From NCBI GenBank assembly GCA_007116995.1, contig SKHL01000249.1, forward strand, positions 1-9,881: DNA of 9,881 nucleotides, read 5' to 3'. Under the pieces are notes generated by a model. That model had not been told where the DNA came from. It made no database searches and was given only the letters and a program-made list of their open reading frames with translations. This DNA is from Limnochordia bacterium (GTDB taxonomy: Bacteria > Bacillota > Limnochordia > Darwinibacteriales > DTU012). Below are positions 1-6,329 of the stretch, one piece after another; positions within the stretch are counted from its first letter, which is position 1, and each line of letters starts with the position of its first letter. The position numbers and the translations under genes are program-made.

Positions 1-633
1 CTAATAGCTGTAGGAGTCGAACCCAATACTTCTTTTATATCAGGTATTGAGAAGAACCGATCTAATGCCATCGTGGTTGATAAATTTCTAAAGAGCTCAA
101 TCCCAGATATCTACGCGGCCGGCGATTGCGCTACCCACTATCATCGCATAAAGCAACTAGATGATTTTATTCCATTAGGTACAACCGCAAATAAACAAGG
201 TCAGCTAGCCGGGTTAAATATGGTAGGTATGGAGCACCCATTCCGCGGTGTGGTGGGAACAGGAGTGCTGAGATTTTTCGGGCTCACTCTGGCAAGAACA
301 GGCTTGGCGAAAAAAGAAGTAGAGGATTTAGGCATAGAGTACGAGACGGCTATGGTAAAAACCATGTCCAATGCCAGTTATATGCCAAACGCATCTTCGC
401 TTCACCTAAAAATTCTTTACGATCCCAAGACTAACCGACTGTTAGGAGGGCAAGCCGTCGGTGCAGGAGCCGATAAGCGTATCGATGTACTCGCTACGGC
501 TTTGTATGCAAATCTCACCATTACTGAGCTGTTAGACTTAGACTTATCCTACGCCCCACCTTATAATAGTGTTTGGGATCCAGTGCAACAGCTTGCTCGT
601 AAAACCTTTTCAACAAAAAAACTACCGAGGTAA
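1..633 (+). CDS. CoA-disulfide reductase / NADH oxidase-type flavoprotein, C-terminal part
   Basis: This is the C-terminal 210 residues of an FAD-dependent pyridine nucleotide-disulfide oxidoreductase. The frame is open to the first base, so the start and the N-terminal FAD site with its redox cysteine lie outside the window. Visible are LIAVGVEPNT (residues 1-10), the second FAD-contact motif IYAAGDCA (37-44), and the dimerisation domain from about residue 58 with LGTTANKQGQLAG. The end carries the YAPPYNSVWDP motif (184-194), typical of CoA-disulfide reductases and NADH oxidases. There is no C-terminal rhodanese domain, unlike some relatives. Family members reduce CoA disulfide, oxidise NADH or reduce polysulfide with NAD(P)H in the cytoplasm; which one applies cannot be decided without the N-terminus. 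It converges on desulfoferrodoxin, and its stop codon lies inside their shared terminator. Its place beside superoxide and peroxide reductases fits a thiol or oxygen stress role. Confidence 0.88.
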   Translation, partial: LIAVGVEPNTSFISGIEKNRSNAIVVDKFLKSSIPDIYAAGDCATHYHRIKQLDDFIPLGTTANKQGQLAGLNMVGMEHPFRGVVGTGVLRFFGLTLARTGLAKKEVEDLGIEYETAMVKTMSNASYMPNASSLHLKILYDPKTNRLLGGQAVGAGADKRIDVLATALYANLTITELLDLDLSYAPPYNSVWDPVQQLARKTFSTKKLPR

Positions 634-649
634 GTGTCGGTAGTTTTTT
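615..649. terminator. Bidirectional intrinsic terminator
   Basis: The stem ACTACCGA (621-628) pairs perfectly with TCGGTAGT (637-644) around an 8-base loop. It is flanked by an A tract (615-620) and a T tract (644-649), so transcripts from either strand end in a hairpin followed by U residues. It overlaps the stop codon of the flavoprotein gene (631-633) and lies 8 bases past the desulfoferrodoxin stop, so it serves both convergent genes. Confidence 0.9.
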
Positions 650-657
650 GTCCCATT

Positions 658-1038
658 CTATAGTTCAGCCTTCCATAGCCCGTGGAGATTACAGTACTCT
701 TGTGCAGTAACTTGTGTTGCATCCACACAAAACTCAGCCACAGGAGTATCCCCTGGTGCCAGCAACTTACGGTATGTGACACCATCGGCGATAAGCTCGA
801 TCCACTCGATGTAATGTTTCTCTTCCATGGGGTGAAGAGTGCTACCAACAGACACTTTGAATCCGTCTGCTGTTTTCTCAATTACTGGTACATGCTTCTC
901 TTGGGCTGCATCCTCCGTGTTGGCTTGAAGTAGATTCATGGGTTGATTACAACAAACTAGTTGCCCTCCGCCCACATGAAGCACTTGCACTATGTTGCCG
1001 CATACTTCACACTTGTATACTTGATTTCGCTCTACCAT
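658..1038 (-). CDS. dfx: Desulfoferrodoxin (class I, two-iron superoxide reductase)
   Basis: This 126-residue protein matches the usual length of class I superoxide reductases. It reduces superoxide to hydrogen peroxide without making oxygen, using electrons from rubredoxin in the cytoplasm of anaerobes. The N-terminal desulforedoxin domain has the FeCys4 ligands Cys10, Cys13, Cys29 and Cys30 (CEVCG and VCCNQPM). The catalytic domain has the EKHVP motif with Glu47, Lys48 and His49, then His69, His75, Cys116 and His119 (YCNLHGLW) as the expected His4-Cys site. The start was set at 1038 because GGGAGG lies about 8 bases upstream and the protein then begins exactly where the family does. The open frame continues 33 codons further upstream, to 1137, without family resemblance. 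Rubrerythrin lies upstream in the same orientation, and the two enzymes act in sequence on superoxide and then peroxide. Transcription may come from the rubrerythrin promoter through the hairpin at 1152-1196; I see no convincing promoter of its own. Confidence 0.95.
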   Translation of the reverse strand: MVERNQVYKCEVCGNIVQVLHVGGGQLVCCNQPMNLLQANTEDAAQEKHVPVIEKTADGFKVSVGSTLHPMEEKHYIEWIELIADGVTYRKLLAPGDTPVAEFCVDATQVTAQEYCNLHGLWKAEL

Positions 1039-1151
1039 TCCTATTCCCTCCCTATATTCGCTAATAATTACTCTTCTCGTATTAGTTTCTATATCATATC
1101 CTGGATTTCCTGCTTGCTTCTCAATTAAAGCAGACAATTTCTTGCTGCGGA

Positions 1152-1196
1152 CATATAAGAAATAAGCGGACGCTACGCCCGCTTATTTCTTATATG
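1152..1196. terminator. 18-bp perfect hairpin between rubrerythrin and desulfoferrodoxin
   Basis: CATATAAGAAATAAGCGG (1152-1169) pairs perfectly with 1179-1196 around a 9-base loop. The left arm is A-rich and the right arm T-rich on either strand. It begins 32 bases past the rubrerythrin stop. In the transcript the 3' arm ends in UUAUUUCUUAUAUG, so the U-rich part is inside the stem rather than after it. It is best read as the rubrerythrin terminator, possibly leaky, since dfx lies 114 bases further on and shows no clear promoter. An RNA-stabilising or processing hairpin is the alternative. Confidence 0.7.
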
Positions 1197-1228
1197 ATTA
1201 ACAACAATATTTTATACCCTTACCAGTT

Positions 1229-1822
1229 CTAGTAAGTTTCGGCAAATAACTCAAAATGAGACTTGGGATGAACACAAGCTGGGCATGTATCTGGTGCTCC
1301 GACCCCTTCATGAATATATCCGCAGTTTCCACATTTCCATGAGACCGTCTCATCACGACGAAATACTGCATCTGCATTCACATTAGAAGCTAGCTTATTA
1401 AACCGGGTTTCATGCCTTTGTTCAGCAGCAGCTATCATTTTAAATGCAGTAGCAATCTCAGGATATCCTTCTTCACTAGCAACTGCGGCAAATGCTGGGT
1501 AGAGTTCTGTCCACTCCTCGTTTTCGCCACTTGCAGCTGCATGTAAGTTCTCACTTGTGGTTCCTTGCGCTATAGGGTAAGCAGCGTTAATCTCCACCAC
1601 GGTTGGTAATTCATCCTGTAATCCTTCCAATAAGAACTTATAAAACCGTTTAGCGTGTTCTTTTTCATTATCTGCTGTTTCAATAAAGATATTCCGAATT
1701 TGCTTATAGCCCTCTTTATCTGCTACTGATCCATAATACGTGTAACGATTACGAGCTTGGGACTCGCCAGCAAAGGCCTTCAGTAGATTTTCTGCTGTTT
1801 TTGTTCCTTTTAAGCTTTTCAT
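1229..1822 (-). CDS. rbr: Rubrerythrin
   Basis: This 197-residue two-domain non-haem iron protein is a cytoplasmic peroxidase that reduces hydrogen peroxide with electrons from NADH through rubredoxin. The four-helix ferritin-like domain (about 1-145) shows the diiron ligands Glu20 (FAGESQARNRY), Glu53 and His56 (ETADNEKEH), Glu100 and Glu103 (GENEEW), and Glu134 with His137 (EQRH). The C-terminal rubredoxin-like domain has Cys164-x2-Cys167 (WKCGNCGYI) and Cys180-x2-Cys183 (CPACVHPKSHFE). The start at 1822 was chosen because GGAGG (1831-1835) sits 8 bases upstream and MKSLKGTKT matches family N-termini; a TTG five codons further up overlaps that ribosome binding site. It precedes desulfoferrodoxin, and a PerR-like box lies upstream, suggesting induction by peroxide. 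Confidence 0.96.
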   Translation of the reverse strand: MKSLKGTKTAENLLKAFAGESQARNRYTYYGSVADKEGYKQIRNIFIETADNEKEHAKRFYKFLLEGLQDELPTVVEINAAYPIAQGTTSENLHAAASGENEEWTELYPAFAAVASEEGYPEIATAFKMIAAAEQRHETRFNKLASNVNADAVFRRDETVSWKCGNCGYIHEGVGAPDTCPACVHPKSHFELFAETY

Positions 1823-1849
1823 AATAATAACCTCCAAATATCGTTTTTG

Positions 1850-1879
1850 TTTATAAAAACCATGACTATGATTAGCCTA
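1850..1879 (-). promoter_or_regulatory. Possible rubrerythrin promoter
   Basis: On the minus strand a good -10 element, TATAAA (1850-1855), lies 18 bases from a poor -35, TAGGCT (1874-1879). This would give a leader of about 20 bases carrying the GGAGG site. The weak -35 fits a promoter that is regulated. The call rests mainly on the -10 and the spacing. Confidence 0.4.
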
Positions 1880-1880
1880 C

Positions 1881-1895
1881 TTGTAATCATTCTCG
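1881..1895. promoter_or_regulatory. PerR-box-like operator upstream of rubrerythrin
   Basis: TTGTAATCATTCTCG matches the PerR box consensus TTATAATNATTATAA at 10 of the 14 defined positions, with an intact AATCATT core. It abuts the proposed -35 region, a sensible place for a repressor. PerR is the peroxide-sensing Fur-family repressor known to control rubrerythrin genes in clostridia. A separate 7-bp inverted repeat, ATGATTA (1868-1874) with TAATCAT (1884-1890), overlaps it and could be an alternative operator. Confidence 0.45.
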
Positions 1896-1978
1896 ATTAG
1901 CTTGCTTTTTCCTGCATTGAACTCTACTATGATCATATCTTAAGAAGTAGCAGGAGTAATTTGCGCTACGAAATCACC

Positions 1979-2614
1979 CTACTTACTTTGAATACTTTCT
2001 AAGAAGGATGTTACCTGAAAATCATCACCGACAAACTCACGAAGCACTAAGCCAATTCCCACTGCATAATACTCATAAAGCCTCATATCATGATCTGGGT
2101 ATCGAGCTTCAATCTTAATCGTGTCAGTAAATGTGCCAGCCGGAACAGTCACAGGTTCCATTAGCGCAACAATGGTTCTCGTTTGTCCATTGGTCTCCCA
2201 TTGATGACCCACTTCTAGTGGACCCTTCAGCACAATAAGACCATTTTCCTTCTTGTCTTTAACATCAGGTATTAAGTTCATATCTTCCTCGTAGAACTCA
2301 CCAATCTGCTTTTTCATCACTATATTCTGGTCGGTCACCTGATAGACTAAGGCGATTACAGTTCCCCCGTTGTTGTCATAAATTTGCGCATGATCTCCAT
2401 CCACAATCTGCATGACTCGTCTAAAGGGAGCATATTCGTTTCCTTCACCACCAAAGGTGTAGACAGTCCCTTCAACTAGAGGTAAAAAATGAGGAATAGT
2501 CTTTTCTGTTGAAATGAGACTGAGATGCCCTGCTCCTACCCCTAGTATGGGAATAGCAGTTAGGTTTATCAAACTAACAAGCACGATAATTATCCATATT
2601 TTACTATATCTCAT
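1979..2614 (-). CDS. Secreted protein of unknown function
   Basis: The product is a 211-residue protein. The N-terminus (MRYSKIW, then a hydrophobic run to about residue 26) is a Sec-type signal peptide or membrane anchor; no lipobox cysteine is seen. The rest looks beta-rich, with FLPLVEGTVYTFGG early, then VLKGPLEVGHQW, VPAGTFTDTIKI and YEYYAVGIGLVLREF. These short motifs recall the extracellular domain found in some clostridial proteins that also carry a copper amine oxidase N-terminal-like stalk domain. That is from memory of the family style, and no catalytic residues are evident. The start at 2614 was chosen because AGGAGG (2621-2626) sits 6 bases upstream; the ATGs further up overlap or precede that site. 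It lies after the terminator of the exported reductase operon, so it is probably transcribed separately. Confidence 0.75.
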   Translation of the reverse strand: MRYSKIWIIIVLVSLINLTAIPILGVGAGHLSLISTEKTIPHFLPLVEGTVYTFGGEGNEYAPFRRVMQIVDGDHAQIYDNNGGTVIALVYQVTDQNIVMKKQIGEFYEEDMNLIPDVKDKKENGLIVLKGPLEVGHQWETNGQTRTIVALMEPVTVPAGTFTDTIKIEARYPDHDMRLYEYYAVGIGLVLREFVGDDFQVTSFLESIQSK

Positions 2615-2660
2615 TATTAACCTCCTCATCAAACGGCGCGAGATGCCCCCTGTTCAGATG

Positions 2661-2690
2661 TTTTTGGAACTAGAATATAGGTTCCTAAAA
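2661..2690. repeat. Inverted repeat upstream of the secreted-protein gene
   Basis: GGAAC (2666-2670) and GTTCC (2681-2685) form a perfect 5-bp repeat around TAGAATATAG. The flanks TTTTT and TAAAA extend pairing with one mismatch. The A/T flanks are on the wrong sides for a terminator on either strand. The centre holds a -10-like TATATT on the minus strand, so an operator over a promoter is possible, but no good -35 is seen. Confidence 0.35.
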
Positions 2691-2708
2691 TTTCATCCGA
2701 AGCTCAAG

Positions 2709-2742
2709 GAAAAAGCACCGAGATATTCCCCAGCGCTTTTTC
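2709..2742. terminator. Terminator of the exported reductase operon
   Basis: GAAAAAGC (2709-2716) pairs with GCTTTTTC (2735-2742) around an 18-base loop. The minus-strand transcript ends in GCUUUUUCC. It lies 25 bases past the stop of the gene ending at 2767 and separates that operon from the secreted-protein gene. The stem is AT-rich, so termination may be partial. Confidence 0.65.
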
Positions 2743-2766
2743 GTGTTAGAGTTTCCAGCCTTATGC

Positions 2767-3486
2767 CTATACAAGCTCGCCGCGAACCGTGAAGTTATGA
2801 AAAAAAGCATACGTGTCAAAGCTACCAATTCCGACGAAACCTGGGTTCATAACCTTGTCTTGGCCCACTAAAAACGGCTCTTCCATGCCATTATCATTAC
2901 AGTACACTTCAACTGATCCTGTCGTTGTGTCAAACACAACCTTAAGTGTATAATACTCCGTGTTCTGTAGTGGCGCTCGGTTTCGCATTGTATGAACGGT
3001 GTGACGATCAGAACCATGCACCTTCATAATTACATTATGGAAGCCATCTGATTTATTGGATACGTGGACGTAATACCAGTTGTTTGCGTCTTGGTATGCA
3101 AAGGGAATAATAACATCCGGTGTTCCCAACGAGTGGGTATATCTGACATCTACTGTTATCTCTGCTTTCCGCCACAAATAGTCCTTCAATACTGCATACG
3201 TTCTAGGTCTTCTAGGGTTATTCAGTAATGGGCCAATTTCTTTTATGGCTAAGACTGAGTCTTTCGTCCCATCCTTGGTAATATTGAAAAAATTTTCATA
3301 GTCTGGTACAAAGTCAAACTGAGCAATGCTATCCTGGTCTGCGAAATTCGCTTTCACAACCACTTCTTCATTTTCTAGTGCATTCGCTTGTGCACGCCGC
3401 TTGTATTGCTCCCCGGGGTAAAAAGGATATATCAGTCGCAATGATCCCAAGCCGATAACCCGAAAGAACTCACGTCTATTAATCAT
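2767..3486 (-). CDS. Tat-type leader protein with a concanavalin/laminin-G-like domain
   Basis: The product has 239 residues. The N-terminus MINRREFFRVIGLG has a twin-arginine motif (Arg4-Arg5, Phe7), suggesting export by Tat, although the following hydrophobic stretch is short and contains Arg17. Residues about 42-237 look like a jelly-roll beta-sandwich of the concanavalin/laminin-G/DUF1080 type: ANFADQD near the start, WRKAEITVDVRY, IPFAYQDANNWYYVHVS, YTLKVVFDTTTGSVEVYCN and GFVGIGSFDTYAFFHNFTV at the end. Domains of this kind bind or hydrolyse carbohydrate; no catalytic residues can be assigned here. AAGG-rich sequence (GGAAGG, 3495-3500) lies 8 bases upstream of the start. It follows the Tat-type aldo/keto reductase by 16 bases, so the two are co-transcribed and probably act together outside the membrane. 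Confidence 0.8.
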   Translation of the reverse strand: MINRREFFRVIGLGSLRLIYPFYPGEQYKRRAQANALENEEVVVKANFADQDSIAQFDFVPDYENFFNITKDGTKDSVLAIKEIGPLLNNPRRPRTYAVLKDYLWRKAEITVDVRYTHSLGTPDVIIPFAYQDANNWYYVHVSNKSDGFHNVIMKVHGSDRHTVHTMRNRAPLQNTEYYTLKVVFDTTTGSVEVYCNDNGMEEPFLVGQDKVMNPGFVGIGSFDTYAFFHNFTVRGELV

Positions 3487-3502
3487 TATCTACACCTTCC
3501 CA

Positions 3503-4411
3503 TTAACTTCCAAATTCCCTGGCAGTTGCTAGGTTCTCTTCAAATACATCCATTGTACGGTGAGTTATGACAGCAGTGCTAATAGGTAGTTCTAGAACCT
3601 GACGATATAGTTCCCGTGCGCCAGAGCCAGGCTGATGCAATCCTCTGATTTCCAAGCTGCGCATTACCTTAATAACAGATACTGCCACGCCTTGACTTGT
3701 AATCCAGGGAATGTCGGGCTTGAAATTAGCGTAGCCTGGATCATTTGTAGAAACCAATACTGTATCTAGATCTAACTGATTAACGGCATCAGTAATTAGT
3801 TTGCGGGATCCGTGGCTAGAGAATCCAATAGCTTTTACAGTTCCTTCACTTTTTAGCTTCTGTAACGCTTTGTATCCATCTTCAACATCCTTAATGGTCT
3901 TATCTCCATACCCTCCAAGATTGTGCATTAAATAAATGTCTAAGTAGTCTGTTTTTAGGTTTCTAAGGCTTCTTTCGACATCACGCATAACTCCATTATA
4001 CGTCCGCTCTGGTGTCTTAGTCGAAATCACTAATTCATCCCGAAAATAAGGGATAACCTGACCTAAACGTCGTTCGCTAAGTTCACGGCCATAGTTAATC
4101 GCCGTGTCTATATAATTGATCCCTTCCTTGGTCAACGCTCTCTCTAGATAGGGCTCCCATGCATCTTCATCTAAATGGTTCTTGTCCCAGAATCTACTGC
4201 CAGCTCCGATGGCTAGAATTGATGCTTCCATGCCAGTATTGCCGATTGGTCTTCGCGGAATATTATACGGTATTTTCCGCTCTTCTTGAGCCGCAATGTT
4301 ATAAAGACCACTTGATGCCGCTAGCAAACCTGCAGTACCTACTCCAACTAACTTACAAAAATCTCTTCGACTAATTTCCTTGCCTGATCTGTCCTTCTTC
4401 CCAGCTAACAT
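3503..4411 (-). CDS. Aldo/keto reductase with a twin-arginine leader
   Basis: The product has 302 residues. A Tat leader is visible: SRRDFCKLVGVGTAGLLAAS (residues 14-33) with Arg15-Arg16, and possible cleavage after the alanines at 40-41. The mature part is a (beta/alpha)8 aldo/keto reductase. The catalytic tetrad is present: Asp102 and Tyr107 (IDTAINYG), Lys132 (STKTPE) and His163 (YLMHN). IGFSSHG (195-201) is typical of the family. The family reduces carbonyls with NADPH, so export raises the question of the electron donor; folded export with cofactor bound is what Tat allows. The C-terminal 4Fe-4S domain of some relatives is absent, and the protein is somewhat shorter than common family members. 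The start at 4411 has a GAGGGGTG site just upstream. It is the first gene of an operon with the beta-sandwich protein. The substrate is unknown. Confidence 0.88.
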   Translation of the reverse strand: MLAGKKDRSGKEISRRDFCKLVGVGTAGLLAASSGLYNIAAQEERKIPYNIPRRPIGNTGMEASILAIGAGSRFWDKNHLDEDAWEPYLERALTKEGINYIDTAINYGRELSERRLGQVIPYFRDELVISTKTPERTYNGVMRDVERSLRNLKTDYLDIYLMHNLGGYGDKTIKDVEDGYKALQKLKSEGTVKAIGFSSHGSRKLITDAVNQLDLDTVLVSTNDPGYANFKPDIPWITSQGVAVSVIKVMRSLEIRGLHQPGSGARELYRQVLELPISTAVITHRTMDVFEENLATAREFGS

Positions 4412-4494
4412 AACTTCACCCCTCTACTTTTTAACATAATGTAAACCAATTTCTACCTGTCGTTACGTGTATTACTTTACTTAAATGACTCCCC

Positions 4495-4528
4495 TGTTTT
4501 CTGGTATAATAGAGTCAGAAAACACCAG
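4495..4528. repeat. Two overlapping inverted repeats in the reductase operon leader
   Basis: TGTTTTCTG (4495-4503) pairs perfectly with CAGAAAACA (4516-4524) around 12 bases. A second repeat, CTGGT (4501-4505) with ACCAG (4524-4528), shares bases with the first, so the two hairpins exclude each other. They lie about 30-60 bases downstream of the predicted transcription start. No U run follows, so an operator or RNA switch-like element fits better than a terminator. Confidence 0.45.
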
Positions 4529-4559
4529 ATTTTCCCAGAATAGGTGTGTCATTATATAC

Positions 4560-4588
4560 ATTGTATAATTTTACTTGCCCAAAATCAA
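4560..4588 (-). promoter_or_regulatory. Sigma-A-type promoter of the exported reductase operon
   Basis: On the minus strand TTGATT (4583-4588) is separated by 17 bases from TACAAT (4560-4565). The start would fall near 4553, giving a leader of about 140 bases before the reductase gene. Confidence 0.5.
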
Positions 4589-4867
4589 CATCAATTTTCA
4601 ATCATCCGACAGTTTTTGTCTAGCTAGGATCCATCCAACCTTAATCGTCAATTAACATAAAATTAATGTTTGGTCTTCTTGTATTTTAGTAGCCCTATGT
4701 CGCGATGATCACCTTTCGTTGGAGATTAGTTCTATATCTAAATTTACTATTCTATATCCGCTTATTTAACCCTTTTATTCTGTGCAATTTTTTCGTTCCA
4801 TCATCTTCTAACGTATACCAAGATAAGGATGATTAATCTTCGCTCTCGATGGAAACTGATCATCTGC

Positions 4868-4918
4868 TATACAGAAAGAACAGAGCACTGGTTACCAGCG
4901 CTCTGTTCTTTCTGTATA
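4868..4918. terminator. 19-bp hairpin after the LuxR-type gene
   Basis: The arm 4868-4886 (TATACAGAAAGAACAGAGC) pairs perfectly with 4900-4918. The 13-base loop itself contains CTGG/CCAG (4888-4891 with 4895-4898). It begins 14 bases past the stop of the LuxR-type gene. As in the hairpin at 1152-1196, the T-rich segment is within the 3' arm and no separate U run follows. Confidence 0.75.
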
Positions 4919-4932
4919 TGGATATACTAATG

Positions 4933-6300
4933 TTATTTTATTTTCCGATCTAACTCTTCTGGGCCACCATCCCCGATAATAATCCACGATAGTAATGTGT
5001 TTCGATTGGAGAAACCTGTTTTTCGATAGATGTTCCTCAAATGAGACCGAACCGTTGCTACCGACACATAGATCTCTTGGGCAATATTCTCATTAGAATA
5101 GCCTTTCACTAACAGATTCAAAACGTCCTTTTCTCGTGGTGTCAGTATTGAATGTAACTGCTGCAACGCCATTTCTCTATGGGATTCCCTGGAGTTGCCG
5201 CTCTCTTCATTTGGAGAAAAACTAAGATATAGAGGAATAACTGAGACAAACAACAATCCTGCACTCAGACCAAACACATAGTCTTCTATCACTAATATAC
5301 TCTGTACTACTGAGAAAGAACCAATGGCAAAGAGCTGCGTTGCCAGGGAAATACAGAAAACAGAGTGAGCGTATTTCCACTTCTGTTGAGCCAAAAACGT
5401 CCAGAGAAAGAGATCAGCTAGACCAATAGCAGACATGGAAACAAGGGCAGCAAACGCCTTCATTATAAAAACATCACCGACTAGATGGATAATTATACCG
5501 ATACCAAAAAGTACTGAGCACACAAGAAAAGAAACTAAATTTACTGTTGGCCTCACCAAACAAAAGAACCCGACTACAAACATATATGGAATCAAACTAT
5601 GTCGTTCTAAGATAGAATTGGGTTCAATGGATAGACCAGCAAAAAGACTCTCATTAATAGCACTGCCAGCACTGAAATACAGAGCAACAAATAGAAGGAA
5701 GAAGATTTTCCTTCTAATCCCCAAGCGAAAGACTTCATTGGACTGGTTTTCCTCTAGTGGATCTGCAAGACCCGAAAGGCATAGTTCTTTCCATAGCAGT
5801 ATGGGACCGATCATCCAGACCAGGATCCAGATAAAAATGAATGAGTGAGAAAACAAGGAGTTCAGTTGAATACCCGCATATAGAATGGCATTCGCAATCA
5901 GAATCGCCATTCCAATAACACGACTACGCATATTCATTTCAACCTGTGAAACTAATTGGTTAAACCAGTGAGATACGACCATGGCTGAACAAAAACCAGC
6001 CAACAGCAAGAATAAATAAATCCATAATGGTATAGAGACACTAATTATCAGAGAAGTGAGAGCTAAAATACCCCATAGGCACCATATTATCCTGCGCTGT
6101 TCCATTTCCCGTCTCAAGTTCGCTAAATAGACATAGGTACTAGCACTACCTATTAAGAATATCAGACCAAACAAAATTTGATTTAGTTGGTGTATACTCA
6201 AAACCCTGCTAAGAAATGGACCCCATAGAGGAAGTGAAAGAATCCAACTAAAATGCATCCCACAGTATAAACTCATTTTCCAATGATGGCTAGTCATCAT
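4933..6300 (-). CDS. Membrane-embedded LuxR-type transcriptional regulator
   Basis: The product has about 455 residues. The first 360 or so form many hydrophobic segments, about 10-12 transmembrane helices, laid out like a major facilitator transporter. The C-terminus is a LuxR/GerE helix-turn-helix: LTPREKDVLNLLVKGYS, then NIAQEIYVSVATVRSHLRNI and YRKTGFSNR. It has no receiver domain, so it is a one-component sensor in which the membrane part probably detects a ligand and the tethered domain binds DNA. Proteins of this layout are numerous in Eggerthellaceae and Desulfitobacterium-like bacteria, where they often sit beside the genes they regulate. Two adjacent ATGs, at 6300 and 6297, follow GGGGG (6306-6310) by 5 and 8 bases; either could be used, and a TTG at 6312 overlaps that site. 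It has its own promoter and terminator. Targets may be the exported reductase operon downstream, the hydrolase operon upstream, or itself. Confidence 0.88.
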   Translation of the reverse strand: MMTSHHWKMSLYCGMHFSWILSLPLWGPFLSRVLSIHQLNQILFGLIFLIGSASTYVYLANLRREMEQRRIIWCLWGILALTSLIISVSIPLWIYLFLLLAGFCSAMVVSHWFNQLVSQVEMNMRSRVIGMAILIANAILYAGIQLNSLFSHSFIFIWILVWMIGPILLWKELCLSGLADPLEENQSNEVFRLGIRRKIFFLLFVALYFSAGSAINESLFAGLSIEPNSILERHSLIPYMFVVGFFCLVRPTVNLVSFLVCSVLFGIGIIIHLVGDVFIMKAFAALVSMSAIGLADLFLWTFLAQQKWKYAHSVFCISLATQLFAIGSFSVVQSILVIEDYVFGLSAGLLFVSVIPLYLSFSPNEESGNSRESHREMALQQLHSILTPREKDVLNLLVKGYSNENIAQEIYVSVATVRSHLRNIYRKTGFSNRNTLLSWIIIGDGGPEELDRKIK

Positions 6301-6329
6301 TATAACCCCCAAAGCATATAACTCCGGGA

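Larger units (their letters stand above)
4412..4932. other. 521-base gene-free region
   Basis: This AT-rich stretch contains no convincing gene on either strand: the open frames are short and lack ribosome binding sites. It holds the promoter of the exported reductase operon (4560-4588), overlapping inverted repeats in the leader (4495-4528), and the terminator of the LuxR-type gene (4868-4918). The section 4590-4865 is unexplained. I saw only short repeats such as AACAT/ATGTT (about 4655-4672) and repeated TCAA motifs (4585-4602). Confidence 0.6.

Noticed and set aside
561..933. Open frames overlapping desulfoferrodoxin on both strands
   Set aside because: The desulfoferrodoxin frame carries all iron ligands; the others show no motifs and no ribosome binding sites.
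1039..1137. In-frame 33-codon upstream extension of desulfoferrodoxin
   Set aside because: It has no resemblance to the family, while a strong GGGAGG site precedes the internal ATG at 1038, which gives the standard protein length.
1947..1969. GTAGC/GCTAC hairpin as terminator of the secreted-protein gene
   Set aside because: Only five base pairs around a 13-base loop, with a weak UUCUU tail; too poor to call.
4505..4510. TATAAT on the + strand as a promoter
   Set aside because: No acceptable -35 at 16-18 bases and no + strand gene downstream; it falls inside an inverted repeat.
4583..4602. TCAA-containing repeats as an FNR/CprK-type box
   Set aside because: The spacing and orientation do not give the TTGAT-N4-ATCAA or TTAAT-N4-ATTAA pattern.
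5435..5848. 137-codon open frame on the + strand
   Set aside because: It lies fully antisense to the LuxR-type gene, is very rich in basic residues, and has no family features; it is a shadow of the real gene.
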